A DNA stretch of 64,000 nt from assembly GCA_951217055.1 (NCBI GenBank), contig OX578281.1:66714043-66778042 (forward strand). Reading direction: 5' to 3'. This DNA comes from Gerris lacustris. Lineage: Eukaryota; Arthropoda; Insecta; Hemiptera; Gerridae. A program made the position numbers and the translations under genes. This document shows positions 1 to 10,100 of this stretch, one piece after another. Position 1 is the stretch's first letter; each line of letters starts with the position of its first letter. A model generated the notes under the pieces. That model ran no database searches, was not told where the DNA came from, and saw only the letters and a program-made list of their open reading frames with translations.

Positions 1-430
1 CAGAAAAGTATAACAGGTTGTTAAAAAGCTATAGGAGGTGTGTAATCCAGTCTCCAGCTGTTGGGCCTCCCTCCACCGCACGTCATAGGGGCGAAAAGAT
101 TTATACGTGTGACAGGGAGTTAGGAAAGTACAGGAGGTTGCCATCAACTCTCAGCCCTCTCGGCCTACCTAGTATGAAGGCATATTAACAATTCGTAGAA
201 GACGGGCCGGCGCCTTTGAATTCAGTATTTTGTAATCAAGCCGCGGCAGTGCCGGTGTGGAGATAAGAATAAAAATTATCTTCCACCTACTTTTATCAAT
301 TACTTGATTAAATTACCGATTTTATTTAATTGTGTGTCGGTAGTTTACGCAGAGCGAAAACATGAAAATGTCTCACTGTCTTGCGGACTCGTATGCAAGA
401 AGAATTTTTTATTAAAAGTTCAAAAAGCAA
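1..430. repeat. Dispersed repeat R1, copy 1
   Basis: This relatively GC-rich stretch recurs with high similarity at 7262-7690, and an 80-bp piece recurs at 60907-60988. Shared landmarks are a CTCCAGCTG..GGGCCTCCCTCCACCGCA block, a GTATGAAGGCATATTAACAA block and an AGATAAG..ATTATCTT hairpin. It runs off the left edge of the window. No coding capacity is evident and I do not recognise the family. Confidence 0.75.
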
Positions 431-1313
431 TTCTAAGCATAAATAAGAATTTAATAGATTCAGTTTATAAAAGACAAAGTATATTAGAAATTACTTATAT
501 TTTTAATCCATAGCACTTTTTTTTATTATTTTTTATCCCCCATTTCCAATTATAAAATAAATTTATTCTTTAAACTTTTATATTATTTAAGTGCATAAAT
601 AAATTTAATATTCATTTCCTTTTTAATTAAAATACTTTAAAGTAAATGTAGTAAAGATTGTATCATTATGTTTGAAGATCCAATTTTTATTTGCTTAAAT
701 TGAAGTACTATTATACTTATCCATTTGATCAAATGAAATAAAGAGTGAGATTTACAATAAAAAGTGATATTTGGAATTAAGTTAATGTTTTAAATAAATA
801 AGTTTTTGGAACGAAGTTCCTTATGGCACATTCTGGAGCCCGGGAGTGAATCCGAAAAAAAACGACCAAAATCACCGTCATACAAAATCCGTCACGAAAT
901 CTACAGATGTCGATAACTCGAGTAAAAGATCACCGAGTTTGATGAAATTTGGTACACATGTTCATTTTACCAATGCCCAGGCTGAGTTCGTCGGAAAACG
1001 TTATCCACGTAAGCATCTAAAGACGGGAAAAAGTGTTATTAAGAAAGCCTGTTACTTGACTTGTTTTGATTATTTTTGTTATATATGTCAAAAATGTCAC
1101 TTTGTTTTGTAAATTAATAAAATATAATCATGTAACATTTCACCCTGATACAAGCAGAAGCTGTAGAGTATAGGGAAGAGATGTATTTTATAATATTTTA
1201 AATTAATTGGCCGGGTAGGTAAACAGTCCTATTTCAATCCCAACTCCTTTAACAAACATACTCTTTCACTATAAACTCATCATGATCAATTTTTTTCTTA
1301 TATTCGATATATA

Positions 1314-1665
1314 TTTATAAATTCATGTTTTACGATTTTGGTAGTATTCATACTACGGAAAGATTAAATTTTAATTTAAATCAAATTATAATTATTAACA
1401 ACTACGGGAATCAACCAGAGAAAAATACACCCCTGCGCTGGGATTTGAACCACAGGCCTCTATATTTCCAGTATAGCGCTCTACCAACTAAACTACGCAG
1501 GAGAATGAATTTCTCTGACGATGATACCTTGTCCCGAATTTAAGCTTTCAATTTATATAATATAGAGTCCTGTGGTTCAAATCCCAGCGCTGGAGTGTAT
1601 TTTTCTCTGGTTGTTTCCCGTAGTTGTTAATAATTATAATTTGATTTAAATTAATATATATTTAT
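1314..1665. mobile_element. Foldback element carrying a tRNA-like sequence
   Basis: Arms at about 1367-1459 and 1567-1653 are near-perfect reverse complements. Each runs from an AATTTAAATCAAATTATAAT block to a T-arm-like GGTTCAAATCC. The outer left part (GTAGTATTCATACTACGG) is shared with the foldback element at 24725-25287, so the two are one family. The second R2 copy at 50345-51005 lacks this segment at the matching point. That supports a discrete insertion. Confidence 0.7.
1431..1502 (-). pseudogene. tRNA-like relic (72 nt, loop anticodon GGA)
   Basis: On the minus strand the segment folds as a cloverleaf. It has a 7-bp acceptor stem (TCCTGCG with CGCAGGG), a D stem GTTT/GAGC with loop AGTTGGTA, an anticodon stem CTATA/TATAG with a 7-nt loop CTGGAAA, a 5-nt variable region and a T loop TTCAAAT. 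The T stem has two mismatches. Anticodon GGA would be serine, but serine tRNAs have a long variable arm and this one does not. I therefore treat it as a captured or decayed tRNA rather than a working gene. It sits at the inner edge of a foldback arm. Confidence 0.5.
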
Positions 1666-1914
1666 AGTAAGACGCTTGCTTTAATTATACAAATAATGAT
1701 TTTCTTTTAATTTTGCCTTAACTCTGCTAGGTACAAACAGTTACTTTTAATTTTCTCCGCCATGTATAAGTACTTAGCAGTGTGGTTTTTATAATTTATA
1801 TTTAATGAAAAATGTAAGGAACTTCGTTCCTACCGGGTGTCCCGCGACACCACACGTATTTTCTTTATTGATCTTCATGATTCTAATATATTTAAAATTA
1901 AGTAGGTATTACTA

Positions 1915-3245
1915 GGGTAGGGCGGGGCTAGTTGAGCAATTTTTTATATAATCTATAATAACTCCTAAACGGTACATCCGATTTACTTGATTCCTTCAAC
2001 GTTTGATAAGTAATTTACCCTTCTTTAAATGTATTCAGAAAATAAAACTATTTAAGATCTGGTTTAGAAACTATTATCATTAATGCGAGAAACCTCCTAC
2101 TTGCTCAACCTGCCCCATAGTAGGGGTAAGTTGAGCAAGGGCATGGGGCAAGTTGGGCAATGGAAAGAATAGGTTAATAGTGATGTGGAAATTGCTCAAA
2201 ACTACAGTAATACTTCAGTTGATAATCAAATATATATTTTTTAAGTTCCATCTCTAATGTAGGTACAGAAACAACATCAAACAAACAACAAACAAATCTA
2301 AAGCAAATATAACACACTTTTACCACATAACTTATTATTTATCTTTGGATATTATTACACTCTTCGTACTTAAAATTATGCTTTATTATTAATTTTTAAG
2401 GATAAAAAAAAAATGTAAATATAAAAACAATATAAAAATTCGAGGTTAGTAGGTAATTTCGAGGTTAGTAAGGTAAAAATATTGATGCAGGGTTTATCAT
2501 CAGTCATCTTATGAGAGTCATTCGTTTTACGTTAAATTCTTTTGCAGCTGCGTTCATGCTCTTGTACCCGGCCATCACAGATTTTGCAGCTTCACTTGAC
2601 TGTTGACTCGTAGCAGAACCCCTTGACGTTTTTTCGTTTATATGTCCGCATCCTAAAATGAAATGCAAGACATTTAACTTTTTCTTTTTTTTTATTAATA
2701 ATTTCAAAATTATAAATACAATTATTATAAAAATTGTTATTACAAAGTATAAAAAGGCATACCTATTTAGCCGTCTGCCAGAGTCTGCTTAGTATTTGTA
2801 AAAATAAAAAATAAACATTTAACTTTTTGTCGTAGTATAAGAGTGGGGCAAGTTGAGCAAGCCTGCCCAACTAGCCCCGACTAGACTTATAGAAAAAAAG
2901 TTAAGTTATAAAAAAAACGGGTAGACTTGGGACTAAATAACTAAGTATAGTCAAAAGTACAATAAATACATAAAATATAAACACTTACGTGATTGCAGAT
3001 GGTTGTTTTAGTACGAGTCTAGGAGAAAAATGACGGTCCTCAGTTTTTTTACTTTTTACTAAGAAAATTTAAAAAAGTGTCTGTTATTTTTCTCGATTGT
3101 CGTAGGTCAACTGAAGGTCGCGCGATGCGTTCTCCTTCCTCGTCCCCATATTTCCATCATTTGAAGTATTTTTGTGACATGCGTAGTTTTAGAGATATTT
3201 AAATTGCCCAACTTGCCCCTATGCTCAACTAGCCCCGCCCTACCC
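1915..3245 (-). mobile_element. pogo-like DNA transposon, degenerate
   Basis: Terminal inverted repeats GGGTAGGGCGGGGCTAGTTG at the left and its complement at the right are flanked by TA on both sides, as in Tc1/mariner-pogo elements. Internal copies of a GGGGCAAGTTGAGCAA motif lie near both ends (about 2110-2160 and 2845-2875), like subterminal transposase sites. Only a short N-terminal transposase fragment remains (2504-2655), so the copy is non-autonomous. Confidence 0.75.
2504..2655 (-). pseudogene. pogo-type transposase N-terminal fragment
   Basis: The frame encodes a KTSRGS start-like stretch followed by a Pipsqueak-type helix-turn-helix (SSEAAKSVMAGYKSMNAAAK, then EFNVKRMTLIR). This resembles the N-terminal DNA-binding domain of pogo-like transposases. 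An ATG at about 2655 opens a Met-Arg-Thr-Tyr-Lys-Arg-Lys start, but a run of six A at about 2632-2637 shifts it out of frame with the HTH. A stop follows immediately after the HTH. No DDE catalytic region was seen, so this is a relic. Confidence 0.6.
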
Positions 3246-3832
3246 TAATAACCAATTTGAAAGTTGTTTTTTTTTAAAAAAAGTAATTAATTTATTGGAA
3301 AGTTGAAAGAAATTAATTTACATTGAAATTACCACTCCAAAATAAAAATAAATTATATTTATATTTTATTACAGTATTATAAAATATGTATAAAGAATTT
3401 ACCTAGAATACTTTCTCCTTTATTAGATGCAATAAAGGAGGGGAACAAGAAAAAAACCAGTTATGATCTTCATTTTTTTTTAAAAGCCTCCATATATTTT
3501 TTTTTATGATGACAATTGACAAGAAAATTATTGCTTTTTTTGAGTCTTAATCCTAAAACTGGGCTGTCAAGAGATGAAAGTACCTCTAGAGTGTTTTGGC
3601 AATTCGCTTAGAGATAAGCCAGTAAAACTTGATATAATGGTTGATAATCACTCACCTTATAAAAATACACCATATTTCCTCCACTTTACGAGTCTTTCAG
3701 TCTGTCCACTTAACTTTATTCTTCCTTTTTTATTTTTATTAATATTTTACTTTTAATTCAAACCTATTTAGAATTCTCTTCCAGTTTAAATATTAATCGG
3801 TTAATGTTTTAGTTTTGTTCCATTAATGTAAT

Positions 3833-3877
<45 letters not shown>

Positions 3878-4297
3878 TACTATCTTAATTTAATGGTTTA
3901 TTTAATTCAATCAACTTTTTTTTTCTCTTTATCTATTGTTACTAAAACGGTAAATGTTTTATTAGTAGATGAATAGAAATTAAAATGTATAATTTTTAAT
4001 TAAAAGAAAAAAAAAATGAATAAATTTTTTGTTAAGTGGCTTTCACTTTAGAAAAGTGTCATGTTGTTTAATATTTATTATGTTTACATTATTATTTTAA
4101 TTTTATTTTATCCAAACACAACCTTTTCTTATATTAATTAATAAGAAAAATGTATTGAATGTTAAATTATTCAATCAATATTAGATTTAACTTTGATTAA
4201 AATAAAACATAACATTATTATTTTAGAATCTTAGTATCTGCTTGAACATTGTTGTAATAAGGAACATTTATGAATAATTTTAGTTAGAGACATAATA
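3246..4297. other. AT-rich DNA with a 41-bp T tract
   Basis: No convincing exon or element is visible. A homopolymer T run occupies 3836-3876. It could be the tail of a minus-strand retroposon, but no body is recognisable beside it. Confidence 0.5.
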
Positions 4298-5350
4298 CAG
4301 GGTGGTCCAAAAGTCTCCCCCCCCCCCCCCCCCCTCTTAACTTTTAAACGGTTTGAGATAAATTAATGAAACTTGGGGGGATCTCTACCATGCAAAGGGA
4401 AGTTTGTTTTCACGCAATCACCCACTAGGGTCAACCACTCACTTTGCCCCCAGGCCACTCAACTTCAAAATTTCAAATTGGAATGTATATTTTTGATAGC
4501 ATATTTGGATTCTACAGTTAAAAATAATAAACTTTTACTTGTAACTATTTTTTCTATCTCCAATATTTTGCGCCCTACAGGGGGCCAAGATAGCAAAATA
4601 ACCCTTCCGATAATACGTTGTAAAATCTAAACGGTTAGAGATAAATTAATGAAACTTAGGGGATCCGTACCATGTAAAGGGAAGTTTGTTTTCATGCAAT
4701 CGCGCAGTAGGGGCAACCACCCATTTTGCCCCCAGGCCACCTAACTTCAAAATTTTAACCTAGAGTGTATATTTTTAATAGCAGATTTAGATTCTAAGGC
4801 AAAAAATAAAAATATTTTACTTCAAACTTTTTTTTCTATCTTCAATATTTTGCCCCCTATAGGGGGGGGGGGGGGAATGTATAAAAACATTACATTTCAG
4901 TGCCTGAGGGCAAAATGGTGGTTGCCCCTAGTATGCGAGTGGATGAATACACACTTCCCTTTACATGGTACAGATCCTCTAAATTTCATTGCTTTATTTC
5001 TCACCGTTTAGATTTTATAACGATCTAAGTGCTATTCTTTTACTATTTCGGAAGGGTTATTTTGCTATCTTTGCCCCCCTGTAGGGGGCAAAATATTGGA
5101 GATAGAAAAAATAGTTACAAGTAAAAGTTTATCATTTTTCACCGTACAATCCAAATATGCTATCAAAAATATACATTCCAATTTGAAATTTTGAAGTTGG
5201 GTGGCCTGGGGGCAAAGTGGGTGGATGCCCCTAGTGGGCGATTGCATGAAAACAAACTTCTCTTAGCATGGTAGAGATCCCCCAAGTTTCATTAATTTAT
5301 CTCGAACCGTTCAAAGGTTAAGGGGGGGGGGAGACTTTTGGACCACCCTT
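4298..5350. mobile_element. Large foldback element, mariner-like ends
   Basis: The ends CAGGGTGGTCCAAAAGTCTC and its complement (AAGGGTGGTCC at the right) are bordered by TA. The two halves are long inverted repeats. The left half also holds two tandem versions of one unit, landmarked by GATAAATTAATGAAACTT, CCATGYAAAGGGAAGTTTG and TTTTGCCCCCAGGCCAC. There is no transposase, so it would need one in trans. C and G homopolymers lie at both ends and near the centre. Confidence 0.75.
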
Positions 5351-5642
5351 TATGTATTTATGTGTATAAGATGCATTTATGTATAGTTGAAGTGGTTTTT
5401 GTTATTTAAGATTTTCTGATACTTACTCAACTACACCAATAGTGATCAATAATAATAACACATTTTTGTTCTTGTGTAAATGTAACTCCTTTCTTTAGTG
5501 TGTTTAAAAACGTAACTCTAGTTCTTCTACAATTTTCACTGCTGGTTCATAATATAAAGGCCAAAAGCCGCTTTGATAAATAAAAATTTATATTTTTTAG
5601 GTAGTAATAAGTTTCTTCTAGATTTTTATAATTAAATTTGTA

Positions 5643-6334
5643 ATAGTTATTTATGCACCTAGGGAGTAAAGTAAGCCATTATTCCCTGAGCGAAAAAGTT
5701 GGTTCTTGAGGCGAAACCGAAGGAACCATGGTCTCTCGAATTAGGCTCTTTAATTCCCGAGGCGCAGCCCGCAGCCATAATTATTGCGAGGGGAATAATG
5801 GCACATTAATCACGAGGTACATACAATATTTTATCTCCAGTAGGGAGATAATACAGATTTTCGTCCAGTGCACAGTTTTTATTTATTATTTTAATAAATA
5901 ACAATAATTATTAGCACTTTTAATAACAGATATAAGAGCTTCAATATTAAAAACAAATAAGAATTGGAATTAAACTCAAATAGAAGGTTATTTAGATGCA
6001 GGTTGTAAAAAGATAAACATGGTCGATAAAGCAGTGTCGCCAACCTGATTTCAACAACTTCATTACATTAGCCATTCATTTAATACTATTTATAAAATAA
6101 TTAAGTTGCAATCTTTACTTTTTCGCCCTACTTTACTTTTTCGCCTTACTTTACTTTTTCGCCCTACTTTACTTTTTCGCCTTACTTTACTTTTTCGCCC
6201 TACTTTACTTTTTCGCCCTACGTTTACTTTTTCTCCCTACTTTTTAACTTCAGGGATGAAATGACTTACTCTGGTCCCTCTAAACTAATTCAAAATCATA
6301 ACTTTTTCTCCCTACTGGAGATAAAAACTATTTT
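5643..6334. mobile_element. Unknown MITE-like element E, copy 1
   Basis: It begins ATAGTTATTTATGCACCTAG and ends CTCCCTACTGGAGATAAAAA; the ends are partial inverted repeats. A second copy in reverse orientation lies at about 10487-11283, and one end of a third lies at about 41937-42155. Members share CTCGGCTTCGCCTC-like palindromic stretches. This copy contains an 18-bp tandem array. Confidence 0.55.
6113..6244. repeat. 18-bp tandem repeat
   Basis: About seven copies of an 18-bp unit TTTTTCGCCCTACTTTAC, alternating with a C-to-T variant (GCCTTAC), lie inside the MITE-like element at 5643-6334. Confidence 0.85.
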
Positions 6335-6369
6335 AACCTTATAGATCTAGGAGCGTAAATGGAGGTCAT

Positions 6370-6772
6370 CATAAAGGATAACACAAATAGTCTCTCCACG
6401 TAAATTGTAAAAAGATTTTTTTTATTGCCAAAGCAGCTTTCAGCCTTCAAAAGGCCATCATCAGTGCCTATTGTGGACAAAGAAAGAAGAAAAAAAAGGC
6501 TACATCATAAAATGAATATGGTGAGTCTATTTCATGTCGGAGATCGACATAAGACTCATGTCAAGACTCATCTAGTCTTATGTCGATCTCCGACATGAAA
6601 TAGACTCACCACTCACCATATTCATTTTATTGTGTAACCTTTTTTTTTTCTTCTTTCTTTGAACACAATAGGCACTGATGATGGCCTTTTGAAGGCTGAA
6701 AGCTGCTTTGGCAATAAAAAAAATCTTTTTACAATTTACGTGGAGAGACTATTTGTGTTATCCTTTATTTTA
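6370..6772. repeat. Foldback repeat just upstream of coding exon 1
   Basis: Arms of about 190 bp are near-perfect inverted repeats. The left arm runs from AGGATAACACAAATAGTCTC through GCCAAAGCAGCTTTCAGCC to GAGTCTATTTCATGTCGG; the right arm is its complement. The loop is short and itself repetitive (CATAAGACTCATGTC). The right arm ends about 170 bp before the splice acceptor of the first sphingomyelin synthase coding exon. Confidence 0.8.
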
Positions 6773-6953
6773 ACCTTAATTAAATTCATATGTTGCATTT
6801 TACGAGTATTTCAAAGAATTATAACTAGTTATGTGTGTTCTTCGATGGATAACATGGAAAATTGTCAGATAAATCTGCTATTTTTGTGGTATTATTATTA
6901 TTTTTTTTTTTTTTACTGTTATGTATGAATTATTGTTGTTAGGTGTGACCAGT

Positions 6954-7173
6954 ATGTCAACAGTTAGTGGAGATGTCTATCAGCGGCAACCACTGTTGGC
7001 TGGAGGCGGCCAGGAATGGGGTGACGTGCCGCCCCTGGCTGAAGAAGACCCTGACCCTGGCTCCACCGACAAAAGATCTCTTCATGCGCACAATGGAATT
7101 GTACGCATCGACATGTCTGGTGCCCATCGAGAAGAACCTAGATTCCCCAAAGAGAAATGGAAAACATTCATAG
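6954..7173 (+). CDS. Sphingomyelin synthase coding exon 1
   Basis: The exon runs from the acceptor TTGTTAG at 6936-6942, with translation starting at the ATG at 6954 (MSTVSGD). An upstream in-frame ATG at 6921 lies before the splice acceptor and is not used. The exon encodes the cytosolic N-terminus ending KEKWKTFIG and stops at donor G|GTATAAC (phase 1). Confidence 0.9.
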
Positions 7174-10100
7174 GTATAACTTTTTGCTTCCTTATTTTTA
7201 GATTTAACAATTTGGGGTACTTTTGACATTTTCATGTTTAGGCTGTGCTACATAACTTGAAAAGCGTTACTAAAAAACGTTACCCGGTGTATCAAGGAGT
7301 TAGAAAGGTATAGGAGGTGTGCACAGTCTGTCTCCAGCTGCTGGGCCTCCCTCCACCGCACCTCATAGGGCCGAAGTAAGTCGAAAAGATTTATATGTGT
7401 GACAGGGAGTTAGGAAAGTACAGGAGGTTGCTATCAACTCTCAGCCCTCTCGGCCTACCTAGTATGAAGGCATATTAACAATTCGTAGAAGGCGGGTCGG
7501 TGCCTTTGAAGTCGTTTGTAATCAAGCCGTGGCAGTGCCGGTGTGGAGATAAGAATAAAAATTATCTTCCATCTACTTTTATCAATTACTTGAATAAATT
7601 ACCGATTTTATTTCATTTTATGTCGGTAGATTACGCAGAGCGAAAACATGAAAATGTCTCACTGTCTTGTGGACTTGTATGCAAGAAGTATTGTACTTTA
7701 GCACCCCCCTATATTTGTGTTAATAGTAATTTAGACAAAGGGAAATTATACAGAGTAGTATATATTCCTTAGTCTAAATTACTATTAAGACGAAGGGATA
7801 TTTATTCCAATGTACCTTGGGACAAAGGAATATCACACTTGTGTACATAATTGTGATCATATCCATTAAAGCCTAGTCTACATTGGTCTCGAGTAAACGG
7901 TCGAGTAGCTAGGTCGAGTAGCACTCTACCAATCTACTAGCCTAATGTGAACGATACGGATAGTAAACGGTCGAGGAGAGTGGATAAAAGTTGGTCGAGT
8001 AAACAAGCGAGTGCGGTGGTAGAATAGCTCGCCCGCCGACGGGCGAGTAGACCCCCCACCCTACGTCCGTCCTAACATTGAATACCTCTTCTATATATTA
8101 ATTGCGGGATTATTCGGAACTAAAAACGTAATAGTAATAACCTCTACTAAGGATACTATCTCAAGCGCTTGTGAACGACTTTAGAGTCATTCTACCAAAA
8201 AACAGCACACTATTTTACACGGCCGTCCCTTGTGCTAAAAAGTAAGCTAGTGCACTCGACCATTTACTCGACCAATGTAAACTAGGCTTTAGTCTAATCA
8301 ACTATTCAGATAAAGGAATATTAAATATAAAACTTCCCCAGGAGTCTCAATGTCTTGGGGAGACAAACACACAAACCTTTGAGACTTTTGTACGGCGGAC
8401 TATTGTTTAGAACCAAGGGGGGTGCTAAAGTAAAAAAGTGCCCAATTTGGTATTAATAGTACATTACGCGTGGAGTGCGGAAAGAAGCATTTTGCATGCG
8501 AGTGTGGAGTTTGCACCCGAGCGATAGCGAGGGTGGTAAAACCACACGAGCAATGCAAGATGCCGTTTTCGCACGAGTTGCGTACCGTACTTTATCTACG
8601 ATTGTTAGATTTAAATAATAAATGCAGAAAAAAATAAACTTCCAGTATACAAGTTCGTATTTCACTTTTGATAAGGATAACATTAATTCATTAGTTGTAT
8701 TTTGTGCCGAATTATTTCGGGAGGCGTATTATTCTCCAGATATTCGTCATAATCATTTAAATCACTCATTGATTTTCACAAAAAAACTCGATATAAAAGT
8801 TACTTTTAATAAACAAACAGCAATTTAGTCTTGTTAAATCTAAACAAACTCACTAATCGTGCGTAAAGCGGAAGAATTCCTCTTCTATACCGCGCTAGCG
8901 TGGTAAAGAAGAGGAATTCTTCAGAACTATGAGATGCGCATGCGCAATGAATACAAGTACGTAAATAATCACTTTCTACGTATCTAAACAGAGATATAAT
9001 GTTTTTATTTCGTATCAATCGGAGATAAAAGATTATATGCGGTCGTAAGTTGGACTTATACTACTATAAACAAGGGTGTATCATGTCTTCAAAAAAAGCA
9101 TGTCTTCATGCATATTCATTGCAAGATGCTCGCTTCAATGATAAAAATAGTTATTTTCTTTTAATTTTACCTTAACTCTGCTGAGTACAAATAGTTAGTT
9201 ACTTTTAATTTTGTCTCTTTTCTAACTCAACCATGTAAGAGTAGTTAGCATCTTGTACTTAGCAGTGTGATTTTTACTAAGTTTTTATTAGCTTGCATTC
9301 TTGTTTGTTTGTTTGTTTGTTTGTTTGTCCGGTACAAATCTGGCAATCGATTTCTAACTAACTTCCCGAGTAGCTAGACATTTGAAACTTTTAGCATAGC
9401 TCAGAACACGATGACAATGCATTATTTTAATACTTTTAGCCATCTTTCAGCAGAATTTAATTAGTTTTCAGCAAATTTTGCTGTGCGGAAAGTTAGTTCG
9501 GAAAAAATCTTCAAGTTATTTTATTTGTTTTGCCATATCCAATATTTACGCAATCTTCATTTTGACGGGTCTCAAATTTGTGATAGATAAACATTGAACA
9601 GCCAAACAGGAAATATCGATTATATTATTTATCGATTATAATTTATATTATTTCAAATATATCGATGGCATGCTTTAGATTTGGTGTTGGGGAGATCCGT
9701 TGTACAAAGATCTATCCTTTTATTTTAAGATCAGCTCTCTGGATGGTTGTCATTTATGTGAAGTAAATAAATTCGGAACTATTTTTTTTTCACTAACATT
9801 ATATATTATATAACAATAACAATTATATTATCAACATTACATACGATTCAACAGAAAATTTAAAAACGTAGTATATAAAAAGTTCTTTTTATCTTGAAAT
9901 TATTATCATTTAAATTTAATGAAAAGCATTAAGGAACTTCGTTCCTCAAGTTTTTTTGTTCAATCTAATTCTTGCCCGGCTAGTATAGAGGCATATTATT
10001 TATGTTTGTAAGTTGGAACACTAGAGTGCGGGAAAGTTAATTCTATTTTGCATACTAATTTGAGTACAAGAACAACCACTTTGTCGAGCAACTTTAGGAA

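Larger units (their letters stand above)
810..1805 (+). repeat. Dispersed repeat R2, copy 1 (interrupted)
   Basis: The stretch matches, in reverse complement, 50345-51005 over most of its length. Shared landmarks include GGCCGGGTAGGTA, the TCATCATGATCAA block, and a block of the type 'gatgaaatttggtacacatgtt' that is common in insect repeats. It begins and ends near GGAACTTCGTTCC palindromes. The copy is interrupted at about 1314-1665 by a tRNA-bearing foldback element that is absent from the other copy. A further short related piece lies at about 9140-9270. The 88-codon reading frame inside is conserved only as repeat DNA and is not called as a gene. Confidence 0.7.

Noticed and set aside
846..1112. 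An 88-codon frame and its relative within 52974-53420
   Set aside because: The similarity (LMKFGTHVHFTNAQ-type) comes from dispersed repeats read in whichever frame is open. It has no start context, splice sites or domain.
1431..1502. A functional tRNA-Ser(GGA) gene
   Set aside because: The body is class I without the long variable arm needed for tRNA-Ser. The T stem has two mismatches, and it sits in a foldback element.
6921..6953. ATG at 6921 as the sphingomyelin synthase start
   Set aside because: It lies before the TTGTTAG acceptor at 6936-6942 in a pyrimidine-rich intron end. The ATG at 6954 is the first in the exon.
8622..8828. A 68-codon frame in intron 1
   Set aside because: No family features. 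It is in AT-rich DNA next to a repeat and has no splice signals consistent with the host gene.
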